Part shown: positions 32,601 to 45,345 of the stretch, in pieces
Layout: the number at the start of each line of letters is the position of its first letter
Numbering within the stretch: the first letter of the stretch is position 1
Notes under the pieces: generated by a model
The model's database searches: none
Told to the model about the DNA's origin: nothing
Seen by the model: only the letters and a program-made list of their open reading frames with translations
Assembly: GCA_022410635.1 (NCBI GenBank)
Contig: JAJVDF010000382.1
Location: forward strand, 419,252 to 483,251
Length of the DNA stretch: 64,000 bases
Origin: Tretioscincus oriximinensis
Taxonomy: Eukaryota; Chordata; Lepidosauria; Squamata; Gymnophthalmidae
Direction of reading: 5' to 3'
Program-made: the position numbers and the translations under genes

Positions 32601-35600
32601 CATATTTAAGTTTGCTGTGGATTACCTCCTGACACACACATCTGCATTGAGCAGCTACCATAATTCCATATTAGAAGTGAAACATATTGGGTTGCTGTGC
32701 AAATGCAAAACTATTGTTGCAGATGGTGTTGCAGGCAATCATGTGTTGCATCCAGTTTCCTGCCTTTGAACTGCAGTTTTGTAAGCATCTCCAGCACTGC
32801 TGCATGTCTTTGTGGATGACTCCAAAGCTGTCAACACAAGCAGCAGCAATGATGCCTCCAGAGCTGCCCACAACAAGGTGTGCAATGCCTTGAGATACCT
32901 AGGAAGCTGCATTTCAGAGGCTCTCTGGATTCAAACCATTACAACAATATTACTTCTATCTGACTGCTCAGATCTGTCCTACATGCAAACACACCATTAC
33001 TAATCATTTTTCAGCACACTTGTAGAGCAAATTAATGTGCTCTACACTAATGTGCTTCAAGGAGCTGTTATTATACATTTAATATATGTATATTACCAAT
33101 GTTCCCATGCAGACAATTTGGAATAGTTAACTCCTTAAAACTCATTATGTTGCTGTTCTAAACCACCTAATATTAGTAGGTGCTTGCCCACTTTCCTTTG
33201 GTTTCCCCCCAATAATTACAAGCATCTGGATATTTGGGAACAGCAACAATAACAAAAAGAGCCAGAAGACAATGGTAAGAAATTAATATTGTAAGAAACT
33301 CAGCATCAGGGCTGAATTTCCCACAACACTAATATTTTAGAATATTGCCTCAATATCTTGGAACTATACTGGGTATACGTGGCAATCCCAATGGATTTTA
33401 ACTTGTATCTGGTGGTATCCGTCTTTGTTTTTCCTACATGCCTGTAACCTTATGAAAGCTCATTTTGGCAAATATACTGTAGAAAAGACCTTTGTTTAAA
33501 ATGTTAAACAAAATGTCTTGATTAGGTTTAGTGCAGCAAACAAAATCAAGCCCTACCAAGGCTCACATCGTGTACATCGCAATAACTACACTAAGCAACG
33601 AACCAAATTTGACCACTCAGCTTTTTAAAATTTCACTAATTTATGTTTGTATGAAGGTAAAGTTTATAACTTTTCTGTCTTCTTGTTTAAATCAGANTTG
33701 CCATGAGCTGTGTCCAAGTTTTATTTTATTATGGAAAAACAATTGAATTGACTATGGTAAACACATTACGTGGTCCAAAATGTTTGCTCTTGAAAATAAA
33801 AAGTATGAAGTGCACTTGTGACCTTTGTAATAACCTAAACAATGAAAATGGACTGCCTCGCTGATAACTTCCATAACATTTGGGAACAATATATTTTACT
33901 TAGAAAATATGTTTTATACAGTACATCCCATTCACAGGGCAGTTGAAGGACGGATGTGTGCAGTACGAATCTGGGAAACCTTTTATCTCCCTGAATAATT
34001 GGAGTTTGCTAGAATAATTTATGACAATTTCAAGCAGCTTTTTTTAAAAAAGTACTTACAGGTCCTGTTCTCAGGAAGAGAAAAAACAGGTGTTAAAATG
34101 GAGCCACTCAGCATTGGTCTAACAGCAACATGTCCTGGGATTTCCCCTAAAGAAGCCAAGCAAGTGTTGAGAAATGCAATTTGCTTTTTCTCAGCTCTGA
34201 CTTCAGTTGAAGCACAGTGACACTGGGTCCACTGTAAATCAGGATATGTTTGGGGGTTAGGAGGGGCTAGGGCAGGGGTATAAACTCTCCCCGGCCAATA
34301 GTTAGCAGGTGGTGGTCCTCAGAGGTGTGGCTGTGTCCAGCCACTAATCCTCTCAGTCCAATCTGTTCTCTCATCGGCTAGTATCAGCTGCACATGTAAG
34401 GGACAAGGGATCCAAATCCATCACCCACAATCACAGCCTAACACTCCATGAGTCCCTGGGATTATGCTGGCACCTACCATCAAGAAAGGCTTACAGAGTT
34501 TCTTCCCTACCTGAGTAAATTTGGCTGCCAATGGAGACAACAGGAGATTCGGAATCCTCACCCAGTCCATGTCCTGCGGTGACAGCAATGGTTGTTTCAA
34601 GCAGTGAGCACATGTCAGCAGATTCCCTCCAGCTTTTCAGAGATGCCAAAGANCACTAACATGGCAGCGAGAGCCCTCTGGCTCTTTATGAATTGCTGAA
34701 ACTGTCTACCATGGTGATGAGTTATGAGTAATGAAAGAGGAAGAAGGCTGCTTTGAGTAGCCTGCAGTGCACAGGTAGGGAATTCAAATGGAGCTTGAAG
34801 TAAAGGGTGAAAATGTTCCTCTTAGTTTCAAGACATATGTCCAATAGATACAAAAAATAAGGGCCCAGAGACCATGTAGTCATATCAACACATATCCTGT
34901 ATGGAACTTAATGGTATGCTGCCTAGGAACCAATCTGGCATGGTCCCAACAGATATTGCCTTAGGCTCTAGTCCTGTGGTCTACGTTTGAGGCTAACTCT
35001 GTATCTGGAGACTTAAATGGTACCTCCTAAGACACTGAGNATCCACTATATGTCAATTCAAAGCGAAAACCTAGTTTCTTCTAACTATAGAGGAGTCATC
35101 ATCGGGGTAATTCTCCTTGTTAATGCCTTACAAAAAACTGAGCCAGGTTTGTTTGCACAACTCATTCAAATAGAAACAAGCCTGAAANTGACTACTTATG
35201 CTGAAGTGTTGTTCTCGGAAAACATTAGCATTTGCTGTCAATAGTAAAATTCATTACTGGATTAGTCCCTCCAGAAAGGTTGTGGGACATATATATCAGA
35301 TAAGCATACACTAAGGCTAAATATCTTAATCCCCTATATCAGATTTTAGATTCTATTGGTAATCACTGTCAACCNGTAAATCTAGATTATTACAGGAAAT
35401 CTTCAATCACAGTGCCTCTGTTGCCCTGCTAACTCTGAGTCAGCTCCGTATGAACATAAGCAATAAAAACTGACTCTGGGTTTTAGTTCTTAGCAATCGA
35501 CGTGTGTGGGATAGAGTGGGTGAAGTGGGTTCATTTTCTCATCAAATGATGAAGCAAGTTCTGGATCCAGTAAANGTGCATAAAAACAAAGCTAAAGGAT

Positions 35601-37428
35601 ACACTCAATAGAGAAGTAATTAAAGGGCAAATTATCTTTTATTAGTGTTGCTCTTTAACAGTGCACTTACTGATGGTAATTAGGGAGTTACCATTTTAGG
35701 AGGCTGACATACAGATCTCTCAAAAAAATTATCAAACACTCCTAGGATCATACTGCAGTTACTTAGTTTTTTCTACAATCACCATACTTGTCCTTTTTAT
35801 CATTGGATTCTGAAAAGGCAAATTAGTACTATTCAACAATTTCCAATCTTTATGAGATGATTGCGCTATGTAAATTTTATAAGCACAAACTTTTTACTTC
35901 AGTTTTATTTTCTACAGGTAATGCTATGAATCAGCAGTACGCATCTGATAATGGTGCTTCAATAACACAATGTTTTACGAAATGATTCCTGACTTATTGC
36001 AAAAATCAGTACTCAAAATAGCAGACAAAAATAGAGGAAAATGTGAATTAATTATCTTGAAGCATGAACAATTTGCTTTTATTTCACTGAAAGTGGTGAT
36101 TTTCCTGTTTTTTTAGTTATCTGCTAAAATAGCTGCCAAACAGGCTGACAAATTAGTTTAAAACAATAAAATGTCCCTAGAAGATCATTACAATGATAAA
36201 ACTATAACACAAAGAAACAATACAATTTTCTTGGTTATGTAGTACGGAACGAACTATGGATAAATTCTAATATCTGGTTTTTATGAAAGGAATCTAAGGA
36301 AAGCAAAATCAGAAATCTCACATATTTTAGCTTAGGGTACGATATTACAATTGGCCATTAACTGACAATTAACAAAAAAATCACTACTTTTCAAATTCAA
36401 AACGAAGCCCAAAAATACAATGGAATAATCAAAACTTTCTGCAGAATAGAAGTTCCCCTGGTAATTGTGAACACAAATATAAATTTAGAGAGAGTTGTTT
36501 GAATTTCCCCTGAAAATTCCTCAAACAGTTCTCAGATTTGACACTGCTGGTATAATTTTGCTTCCATTGAAGACCATGAATATTCGCAATAGAAATAATT
36601 GACCCTGAATGTGAATCATGAAATATAAATGAGCTTGCAAATTCCTGGAAAAGCTATGATTCAGATTGAACCAAGTAAGGTAGACAAGACAATTTAAACA
36701 TTGTTTTATTTGGATCTCTGAGGTTTCAAGGTGGGATTATTCACACACACTATTCTGCCATTCTATCCTTTCCTAAACATTATGTGGGGAAAAAAGCATA
36801 CAGGAAGTAGGTCTTGGGAACACAAATTGTTACACAGTTTCTATCAAGCACCTCTGAAACGTCTCTGAGGCACCCTTTTGTTATGTCTGAACACAGCCTG
36901 TGCTGACTAAGTGATTGATTGATAAAACATTGTCTTGGAGAGACGCTCAAAATAAAACTGCCGGTTTAGTTAAAAGGAACACAACTGATTTAAAGCAAAC
37001 TTGTTTGATTAAAAAAAAAGTACAGCCATTTATTGCACAAATGCTTTTCAACTGCAAAGATTCATTCATTTTCCTTTTTCCTGAGCTTCCTCTGCTAATA
37101 AGCAACATGCACAAAACTAAATCACAAAAGAACAGTGAGAACAAATGCAAAACACAGCACAGTGTAACAGATGGATAACCCACAGTTCAGCCAAACAACC
37201 TTATTACAATTTACAGTCAAGGGCGCTTTCCATTAATCAGGAATCCTTTTTTTAATCAAGGTAAAAGGCCACATCCTGAGGCACCTGAACTAAGTAGACT
37301 CTGCTGTTCCCTGCTTACTTTAATAGCAAAGCTGCCACAGGGCCTCATCTGTACAACAGAGCCGTGTGTTCCTATATGTCTCACAGCTGTTTGAGAGCTA
37401 AAGCATTCATTTTGCTCCTGTCTCTGAC
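29641..37428. other. 7.8 kb without a recognised gene or repeat family
   Basis: AT-rich sequence with only short open frames (under 90 codons, none with family motifs). A G-run is at 31636-31646. Small direct repeats CACTGCACTGGCCATTTCTG occur at about 32505-32535. This is the longest stretch with no transposon I can name, so it may be older unique or intronic DNA. Confidence 0.5.
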
Positions 37429-37645
37429 TAGGCTGACCAGATGACCCCTTTTGGGGGGGTGGAGGTTGAAAACACGTTTTTGAGATGCCTCCCAGTTTTT
37501 TCTGAGGATTTTTTTTTTTCAAAAAAGATTTTTTTTCAAAAATGTTTTTGTTTTTTAATTTTTTTCCTCAGAAAAAACCGGGAGGCACCCCAAAAACGGG
37601 TTTTTCAAACACCCCCCCTCACCAAAGGGTCACCTGGTGAGCCTA
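37429..37645. mobile_element. hAT-like MITE, GACCAG family, short foldback type (copy 4)
   Basis: Ends TAGGCTGACCAGATGACCCC and GGGTCACCTGGTGAGCCTA. Arms GATGCCTCCCAGTTTTTTCT and AGAAAAAACCGGGAGGCACC pair around a T-rich centre. No clear target duplication. Confidence 0.82.
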
Positions 37646-38017
37646 TGAATCTAAAGATGAATTGGAGCTTCAACTGCTTAATTTTGAATAAAAATTTACC
37701 AGTAAATGAATTTCAAAGCTTAGATGTAATTCATTTTGTCATATGTTCAAAGAATAAATGCCAGGATTTCAAAATCCATTTTCAATATTCATTTGACATT
37801 AAGAATCGGTGACGTTTTTAGTTAGGAGAGAATATTGTACTATTCCAAAACATGCATATGACTAATAATCTGTTTAGTAAAAGCATTTTTTTAAAAAAAA
37901 AAATACTATTACTTCGGCTGTTTTATTTTGATTTCCAATGGGTTTTTTCCTTAGGGCAGTATAGGGATCTTTGATTTATTGAAATCGCTATTTTCTGTTT
38001 ACATCTGAGTGCAGATT
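37646..38017. other. No recognised feature
   Basis: AT-rich. Confidence 0.5.
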
Positions 38018-38285
38018 TATTTATTTATTTAAAATGATACATATCCTGCCCTTCACCTTTGGTTTCAGGGCAGGCAACAAGACCAAGAAATTAAAACACA
38101 CACACATTAGTAACATGTTTAAAAATATCCCTAACTTCCGTTCCTGGAATGGCAGAATACAGTGAGAGCTAAGAGTTAAAAGCCTGTGTGAAGAGAGATA
38201 TTTTTACCAGGTGCTGAAAATTATACAGTGTAGGTGCCTATAAGGTTGCCTAGANGTTTCTGAGAGCCTCTGGGGGCTCTGATTC
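38018..38285 (-). mobile_element. L2-type LINE 3' end: ORF2 C-terminus plus 3' UTR
   Basis: The minus strand reads APTLYNFQHLVKISLFTQAF then NS-stop, followed by a 3' UTR with CAGGATATGTATCATTTT and a (TAAA)n tail. The same end (TLYSFQHLYNQAFDS-stop) occurs at 47740-47880 on the plus strand. This links the tail module seen at 6478, 11322 and 29565 to a LINE. Confidence 0.7.
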
Positions 38286-39077
38286 AGTTCCCTTGTCAGA
38301 AGAATCCAAAGAAAAGATTTACAAGAAGTTGTCATGTTTCTCTTTGCCATTGGTGAAAAGGCCAGGAAAGAGGAAATTGCAACTTTATAGGAAGGCAGAT
38401 TTTAACAGCATAAACAGACGGACTATCTTGTCCGTTCTGTGTACACTGTAAAAAAGGTTTACCATCTTTTTTTGTTCATTCGTTCATTTGTTTCTGCTAT
38501 AGTTACTGGTATATTAATTTCTTCAGTTTGCCTCTCCTTGATTTCTTTACGGCATGGCTACCTTTGTCTGAAGGGATCTTTTTTAGGCTAAGCAATGTAT
38601 CTTCCTTTGAGAAAAGGAACTCGTGAAGTGGACTGCTTGTGCCTAGGACTCTGACGCTTACTATTTGTGGAAGAGCTCTTCTACATCACAGCACACTTGA
38701 AGCTTCTGTTATCCAATAGATTGTTATCAAAATGGCTAAATGAATATGCAATAGAACTCATGTTTCCCATCAGAAACAGTCCAATAAACGTCCTATAAAA
38801 TCATGCTATTGTCCTGGCTACTCACCACTGAAATCTTTAATCCTATATTTATAATATCTGTCCACTGTGATTTATTCAGCTTATATTCAAGAATAGAGAT
38901 CTGTTGCACATAGTGCAGACTATGAGAGCCCATGGTGTCTGTTCTGGAACATAATCCAGAGTAAGGTTCAGTGAAGAAAAGACATACCTCTGGTTTTATA
39001 GTTATCCTGCTTGTTGATGTCTTTTCATAGCAAATTCCACATTTTAACCCTGTGCTAAATGAAAAACTTTTAGAAGA
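38286..39077. other. No recognised feature
   Basis: Nothing recognised. Confidence 0.5.
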
Positions 39078-39312
39078 ATGATGATGATGATGATTGATGA
39101 TTGATGATGATTCTATCTTCCCCACCAGGCTGTGGTGGTTCCCACGTATCTACTTGCAGTCAGTTGCAAATTCTTGCAAGTCATGCTTTTGAATAGCTGT
39201 GTTGGCTAGAGCTACAAACCAGTGGAAGGTGCTCACCCCTTCCCACATCTGACACAGGACTTTGAAACCCGGTCTCCCTAAGCGACTGAACAATTTTAGC
39301 CATAGTAGTTCC
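39078..39312 (-). mobile_element. tRNA-derived SINE, type 2
   Basis: Minus strand: a tRNA-like head near 39310-39270 with B-box-like GGGTTTCAAAGTCC, then GTGGAAGG complement, TTGCAAGAATTTGCAACTGA and TGGGAACCACCACAGCCTGG. The (ATC)n tail is at 39078-39112. The GTAAGCCGCTT block present at 54290 is missing here. Confidence 0.75.
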
Positions 39313-40424
39313 ATACAAAGATATCACTGGCATGTCCAGTCTTACTCTTGGGTTGTTTTTTTTCAATAGTGAATCCTTCTCATGTTTGGAACCATACAAT
39401 TAGCATTGGATTTTCCATCTACTTTTGTGAATCAAGCAATGCTAGCTTTCAGTTTTGAACTAGGTAGTCCTGCTTGTGTGGTCAAGGTTAACCAAGTTCA
39501 AAGATTCCTACAAATGTTTGTTGTCAGCATTTTGTTTTCACAGCTGCTGATGGTTTACTCCCACTTGGTTCAACTTAGTATTGCTGATCAGCTGCAAAAC
39601 TCTGAGCCCAGCCTTTATTCTGAAACATGGAGAACTGAAGTCTTACATACCTATGTATAAGTGCTGATTCATTCAAATATGTAGTATTGTAATGCAATGT
39701 TATAGAAATCCATAGCTAAGCCTTCATCTTTCAAGGTACTGTAAATTTAAGGTCAAATGGTCTCAATGTTACTGGTATAAAAATAAGAATATAATATTGC
39801 AGTCTTTCATCATAGATACAAGATGTAAACATTATGCATTATTTCCTTTTACAGAATCAGAGGAATTTTGGGAGGCTAGCCATTTTTAATGTACCATGAG
39901 CCTTTAATGTAGAAGAAAGATATTCCTCACCAAGTGCAAAGAACATATTCATAGTCTAGCTCGTCATGGTATGAATGCATGCATTATGAAAAGATCTCAG
40001 CAGTGGACCCAAAAGAGAAAATCTAACAAGTAGAATAGTAGCAGCTAGAATATATTAAAATTAAATATCGTGATTTCTTACAGACTAAATAAATAGTAAC
40101 AATTGGATGTGACTTTCCTTATGTTAAATTTTTGGATGTCATAATCTTCAAGGAAATAACACACTTCTTTGTTCTGTATCAAGAAAGAAAAAATATTCTT
40201 TACACTTTGCCATTTAAATAGCATTGTTCCTTTTCCAAATGGTCTTCAGACTGCTTTCCCTGAATGCTTCTAAACCTTGACCCTGATATGTGAGGAAGAT
40301 TATCAATGTGATTATTGACAATATTCAGGATATTTATATATGGTTGGTGGAAAAGTCATTGTACATTTTCAGACCAATTAACTCAAACTAGACTTCTTCA
40401 TGAGGATTTTTTTTTTGGGGGGGG
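39313..40424. other. No recognised feature
   Basis: Nothing recognised; a T9-G9 run at 40409-40426 borders the L1 3' end. Confidence 0.5.
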
Positions 40425-40528
40425 GTGTTATTGTGCATATACATATCTTTACATTTTCTTTACTCATCACACCATAATATTTACATTTCGTTGTGTTTAA
40501 TGTTTTTCTTTAGTCATCACTATGCTTA

Positions 40529-40606
40529 TCTTCCCCTTCTCCCCTCCCTTTATTCTCCCCACCACCATCCCCTTCTTCCCCTTTCTTCCCTCCCTCCACC
40601 TTCCAA
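40529..40606 (-). repeat. L1 3' UTR G-rich polypurine tract
   Basis: On the minus strand this is almost pure purine with many GGG/GGGG runs (GGAGGGAGGG, GGGGAAGAAGGGG, GGTGGTGGGG, GGGAGGGGAG). A G-rich polypurine tract in the 3' UTR is a known L1 feature and can form G-quadruplexes. Confidence 0.7.
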
Positions 40607-40951
40607 TTTCTTATCGTATACTTCTGATTTATAGTGAAAAAATTAATTCTATTGTTTTTTCTTGATTGTTGAGTCGTGTTACTAATCAAATAATTAATTA
40701 ATCTCCAGTTATTCTTTGTTTCCATTATTTTTAAGAAGTCATGTGCATTACTTATTTTTGTTGAGTTGATATCTACCATCATTTTCTCTTCTATATATTC
40801 TCTCCATTTGTTTAATGTTCATATTGTTGTGTCTTTCCATCCTCTAATTAAAGTAATTTGTGCACACTTAATCAGATTTTCTACCATTTTTTGTTTGTTT
40901 GGAGGTCTTATGTTATCTAACGGGTATTTGCTTTCCTCATTATTCGATGCC

Positions 40952-41600
40952 TAACGGAGATCAAAGGCAGCTTGGTCCGCAGTAGGTAGACACGTGTAAC
41001 AGGAATCACACGGGCAACACGACTTGGATCAAGAAGCAATTTCAGGAGGTCCACGGGTCATGGAGTCCTCCAGAATGCCCTCATGTTCAATCTTTTATTG
41101 ACCCAAAATCAGAAGGCGTGTATCAAGATTATGACGATGAGAAAGGGGTGGGCAAACCCCACGTGGGTCAGGTGGTGACACCTGTGTGATGTGTTTCCTC
41201 CCCAAGGAGGTGCAGCCTGGTCAGGAAACGCCAAATATGGTATGATGTTGGTAAACAGGATGTACCCTCGATAGCCACTATTTGCTTATGCATTATCTTA
41301 ATTACAGGAACCCAGTGACTCACCCTTAGAAGTGGTATTAATGATCTTAAATGGTTTACCTCCAGGCCACTATCAGGCTGATGGATCAGCCCAGGTGCAC
41401 AGCCAGGTTAAACAAAGATTGTGCCTTTGCCTTAATGGGTGCCAATCAATCTATTCAGTCTGGCAAGGCTTCATGAATGAGATATGCCTTCACGGCAGGA
41501 AGAGAGGATTTGGCCTCTTCTGTTCACTCCTGGGCTGGGTTGACCAGAGATTTTTTGCAAAATTACCATACAGGCCTGCTTTGGCTCACAGGGATCAATC
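40952..41600 (-). mobile_element. LTR of a retrovirus-like element (minus orientation)
   Basis: In minus sense it shares with 54648-55232: TTTTGCAAAA, CTCTTCCTGCC, CATATTTGGCGTTTCCTGAC, CACAGGTGTCACCACCT, TACACGCCTTCTGATT, CAATAAAA and TCTGGAGGACTCC. The polyadenylation signal AATAAA is at 41094-41099. The length of about 600 bp and position of AATAAA fit a long terminal repeat. No internal coding region accompanies it, so it is a solo LTR or fragment. Ends are approximate. Confidence 0.7.
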
Positions 41601-41985
41601 CAAGTTCATTTTAATATTAATCTATATATTGCCAATTAATATATGCTATATTACTGATTCCCACAGTTATCCATGTCTAATAAGCATATTGCCATTTTGT
41701 CTGTTATTGTTATATTTTCATTATATATTTTATTTATCTCCTTCTGTACCTTTCACCAAAATTCTTGTGAGTATGGACATATCCAATATATATGGTAATA
41801 ATCTGCTAACATTTGGCATCGTTGCCAACATTGGTTACTTGTGTTCCTTATAAAATGGGCTAGTTGTTGTGGTGTCCGATGCCATTTGTCTATTATTTTT
41901 AATCTTGTTTCCTTAAATTTATTCATTTTTTCTTGTTTTATGATGAATTTGAAGTACAGCACTACTGCATTAAAGACTTTCAGGT

Positions 41986-42408
41986 GTTTCTGTGATTCTC
42001 ATTTTTCCATCTGAGGACTATATATATATAAGACATTACCCTGTGATGAGCTTCTAAACCATCCCCGAATGGACTTTATAATCCAATCAGAGCGAGCAGA
42101 ATATTGGATTCACATGCATACACACAGCGAAGACGAACCCCACCACCCCCATGCCTCTTCACAAAGATTGTAGAATTAAAAAAAAATTCATGTGAGTCTG
42201 CAGTGGAAAAAATTAAACCCTAACAAGATGCAGGAGCTGAAAAGTAAAACCATCCTGATGGCTCCGCCCCTCCCTACTCCTAGGTAAGTAGGCAGCAGAA
42301 AAACAAAACACAGATACATTCAAAAAGAACATATAGAGAGGACAGCAAGAAAGAATGCCTAATTAGGAGAATGCAATAAGTAGAATTACAGGTGGAGTGC
42401 AACTAAGG
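41986..42408. other. No recognised feature
   Basis: An (AT)n run near 42020-42030; nothing else recognised. Confidence 0.5.
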
Positions 42409-42733
42409 TAGGCTGACCAGATAACCCCTTTTTGGGGGGGAAACCCGGTTTTGGGGTGTCTACTCCACCCTCCTGGGGGGGCGCACCATTTTCCTGGTTT
42501 TGCTGAAGAAAAAAAATTGGCATCTGGGGCCAGCACCTTAAGGCATCCTCCACGCCTCTCAGTGAAAAATAAAAATTCTCACACACTTAAAAAATTCTCA
42601 AATGCTTCACAGATTTCTTGGGCGGGAATTTCGGAAGGGAATGTATGTTGGTGGGTAATTTGCATATTTATGAATATGCAAATTAGCATGAATATTAATT
42701 ACCCGTTTGGGCCTCAGAAAATCTGGTCAGTCT
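42409..42733. mobile_element. hAT-like MITE, GACCAG family, long type (copy 5), perfect 8-bp TSD
   Basis: Left end TAGGCTGACCAGATAACCCC, right end AGAAAATCTGGTCAGTCT. AACTAAGG flanks both sides exactly (42401-42408 and 42734-42741), the 8-bp duplication expected of hAT elements. The interior contains ATTTGCAT (42658-42665) and ATGCAAAT (42676-42683). Confidence 0.9.
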
Positions 42734-43495
42734 AACTAAGGTACACAAAAGATAGAAAACAAGGGAAGAAAAGAAGGAAGGAAAATAAAAATGGCTCATA
42801 GCATTGCGTGTATTTTTCCAGTGAATTTGTGAAAATTCATGAAATAAAGAGAGAAGAAGGTTGAGATATATATACAAGGCCCCTGGCCAAATCTACATTT
42901 GAAGCTACTCTCAGTCCACTCACAAAATGAAGACCACAACAGAAGACTGTGCAGTACTTTTCTTCCTACATTCTCTAACCCAAAAGTGGAATTCCAAAAT
43001 AAATGCTTTAAAATTGGTTTAAATTTTAATCCGTCTTCAGTCCACATTAAAAATGGGGAAAAAAATCTGTATAAATATACTTATCTGAAATTGCTTTTTA
43101 AAACCTTGCTTTATTTTACTTTAGAAAGAATGAAACTCCAACCATCTTCTTCCTTTACTGGTGGGTGTGGGTGTATGCATGGGTGGGAGTGTATTCATCA
43201 ATTGTATTCCTCAATTGTACTAAATGCTTCCATCAAATATTGTTTATTACATGGTAAGGCAAACTGATGTCATAGTTGAATGTAGGAATAAAATTAAACA
43301 TAGGAAAGGTTTTATGGAAATGGATTTAACAGTTTGCTTATCTTTTCTTTACAGCCATTTTACACTTATGTTCTTGTTCCTAGTTAAATGTTCAAAGGAA
43401 TAAGGTAAATGTTGATGATAAATGGCTACACAATTAAAGACAAGCAACTTAAGTTGAAACTAGAAACTAGGTATTGATTTGATTGCAGATCCACT
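42734..43495. other. No recognised feature
   Basis: Nothing recognised. Confidence 0.5.
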
Positions 43496-43635
43496 AGGCT
43501 GCATGCAGATGCTACTAAAGTTTGATATTCCAGGTTAAAGCGTTCTTTGGAGTGCTTCATTCTGGAATATCCATGTTTTATGGTAGAATATTGCACTATA
43601 ATAGAACAAATAAGCGACATCCGGATGCAGCTTTA
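43496..43635. mobile_element. MITE-like element with GCTGCAT..GATG inverted ends
   Basis: The left end AGGCTGCATGCAGATG and the right end CATCCGGATGCAGCTT are inverted repeats with two differences. The interior matches 8203-8318. Confidence 0.6.
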
Positions 43636-45106
43636 GATTATAAATTGCATTGTTATCCCAGTGGAAAAACAACATGGTCGTTCACATTTAATTCAATTCA
43701 GTATCAACAAATACACCATTTCGTTTACCTAGCAGATAGGTTATGATTTTCTGCAGAGATGCTGAAGACTGAATCTGCAACCCTACCCTTTCTAGACAAT
43801 TGCTCTAGCACTTGTTCACACCCAGTTCCATATTCAATGTTTGTGTAAGAGGTTTTAAGTGTAACATATAATAACTCCATTCATTAAACTTGGTATTATT
43901 GTGAGAATCTTTTACAGCCATTGCATGGTTTGTCTGAGGTAATTTACAAATTGTTACCAAATCAAAGAGATTATCAAACAAAATATTAAAAAATTATAAC
44001 AGATTATAGCTATAGAATATGATAGTATTGGACAAAGACATAATACTTAATTAAAGCTAGCCTTCATGGTCCTGATTATGAATATTTATATGGGATATTA
44101 TCCAGTATTATCTGCCAGTTGACATGTGCAAAAAATAAATGAGGGGAGTGAATGATGGATGGCCATATTTTCCATTTGTTCTGTTATTTTTTCTGTGCCT
44201 AGTAGATATCAGCTGATACTCTGTCTGTCTTTAATCATTATATTAATCAAATCCCTTGAGAAAGGTTTCTTTTTAAATGTAAATTTAGACTAACATTTAT
44301 CATTCTGTAAAAACAATGTTAAAATAGTTTGCCTCGAAGAAAATTGAGTCACGTTCATTACAATAAAGCAGAGTTGAAAGCTGCAAGTGAAATGCATTCA
44401 TATTCAAAAATGCAAATTAAATTAATGATTTATATCCAAATTGTGTTGGTGGCATTTCATTCCAAATTCATTGCTTAGTACTCTGTTTTGATTACTTTTG
44501 TACTAGGACAGGCTCTGTCAATTAAGGAAGATGTATGATCCAAGATCTAAATTTCACTTTCTTTTAGGGATGACCCTTCCATCTGTATAGCAACTTATCA
44601 ATCTAGATTTTGACAAGGAAACTTTAAAGAGTGCCATAATCAAATTGGTATACACCCATTAAAGGATAAAGATCTTATGCCAGATGTAGGTAGTAAATGG
44701 TAACCTCTGGGTTACACATTGCAATAGGATGGGTTTGGGTTTTCTTTTTTAAGTAGACAAGTGTGTTATTTATACACACAAACATACATCACACACAAGC
44801 ACAGAAGAATGAAATAGGAATACATTTCTGTATCTAGAGCGGACTGGATGGCTGCATCTAATGTCAATAGTTGTGAGTTGATCATTTGGTTTTATTGATC
44901 ATTAAGACTCAGGTTTTTAAAGCTTAAGATTCTATCTTAGACTAGGCATTTGTCCTTGTGCAGTGCTAAGAGAGTGAACGGCAAGTCCATATTCTGACAT
45001 ATAATACAGAATAAGGCATAGTGTGCAAAGAGTCCAAGTGACAGAGCAGAACGTAGCCTCTCCATGGCTTGCTTCATGTGAAGAGATTGGGGAATTGCCA
45101 GGATAA
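43636..45106. other. No recognised feature
   Basis: AT-rich; nothing recognised. Confidence 0.5.
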
Positions 45107-45345
45107 GAGTCAGTTTGGTGTAGTGGTTGAGTATTGGACTCATTCCTGGTAGTCTCCCAGTTCGATTCCCCACTCCTCCAAAAAAGCCAGCTGGGTAACC
45201 TTGGGCTAGTCACAGTTCTTTGAACTCTCTCAGCCCCACAGGGTGTCTGTTGTGGAGAAAGCAACAAAAGCTATGTGCATCACCCTATGGTCCTGAGACC
45301 TTTGGGTATACGATGGGATACAAGTACAAATAAATAAATAAATAA
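45107..45345 (+). mobile_element. tRNA-derived SINE, type 1, near full length
   Basis: The A-box region is GTTTGGTGTAGTGGTTGAG and the B box is GTTCGATTCC (45161-45170). Then GCCAGCTGGGTAACCTTGGG, CTCTCAGCCCCACAGGGTGT, CTGTTGTGGAGAAAGCAACA, GGTCCTGAGACCTTTGGGTA and an (AAAT)n tail. This is the most complete type 1 copy here. Confidence 0.85.

Larger units (their letters stand above)
40425..41985 (-). mobile_element. L1 LINE 3' end, split by an LTR insertion
   Basis: The distal part (41753-41962, minus) reads KETRLKIIDKWHRTPQQLAH, then CWQRCQMLADYYHIYWICP and SQEFW, the C-terminal Cys/His region of L1 ORF2. The proximal part (about 40950-40510, minus) reads LIKCAQITLIRGWKD, NKWREYIEEKMMVD and NNWRLINYLISNT, the ORF2 C-terminal tail, then a G-rich purine 3' UTR. 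Between them, 40952-41600 is an LTR with no L1 similarity. Several stops in the distal part show decay. Confidence 0.8.

Noticed and set aside
41332..41853. Plus-strand 173-codon frame
   Set aside because: It runs antisense across the LTR and the L1 ORF2 remnant and has no coding resemblance of its own.
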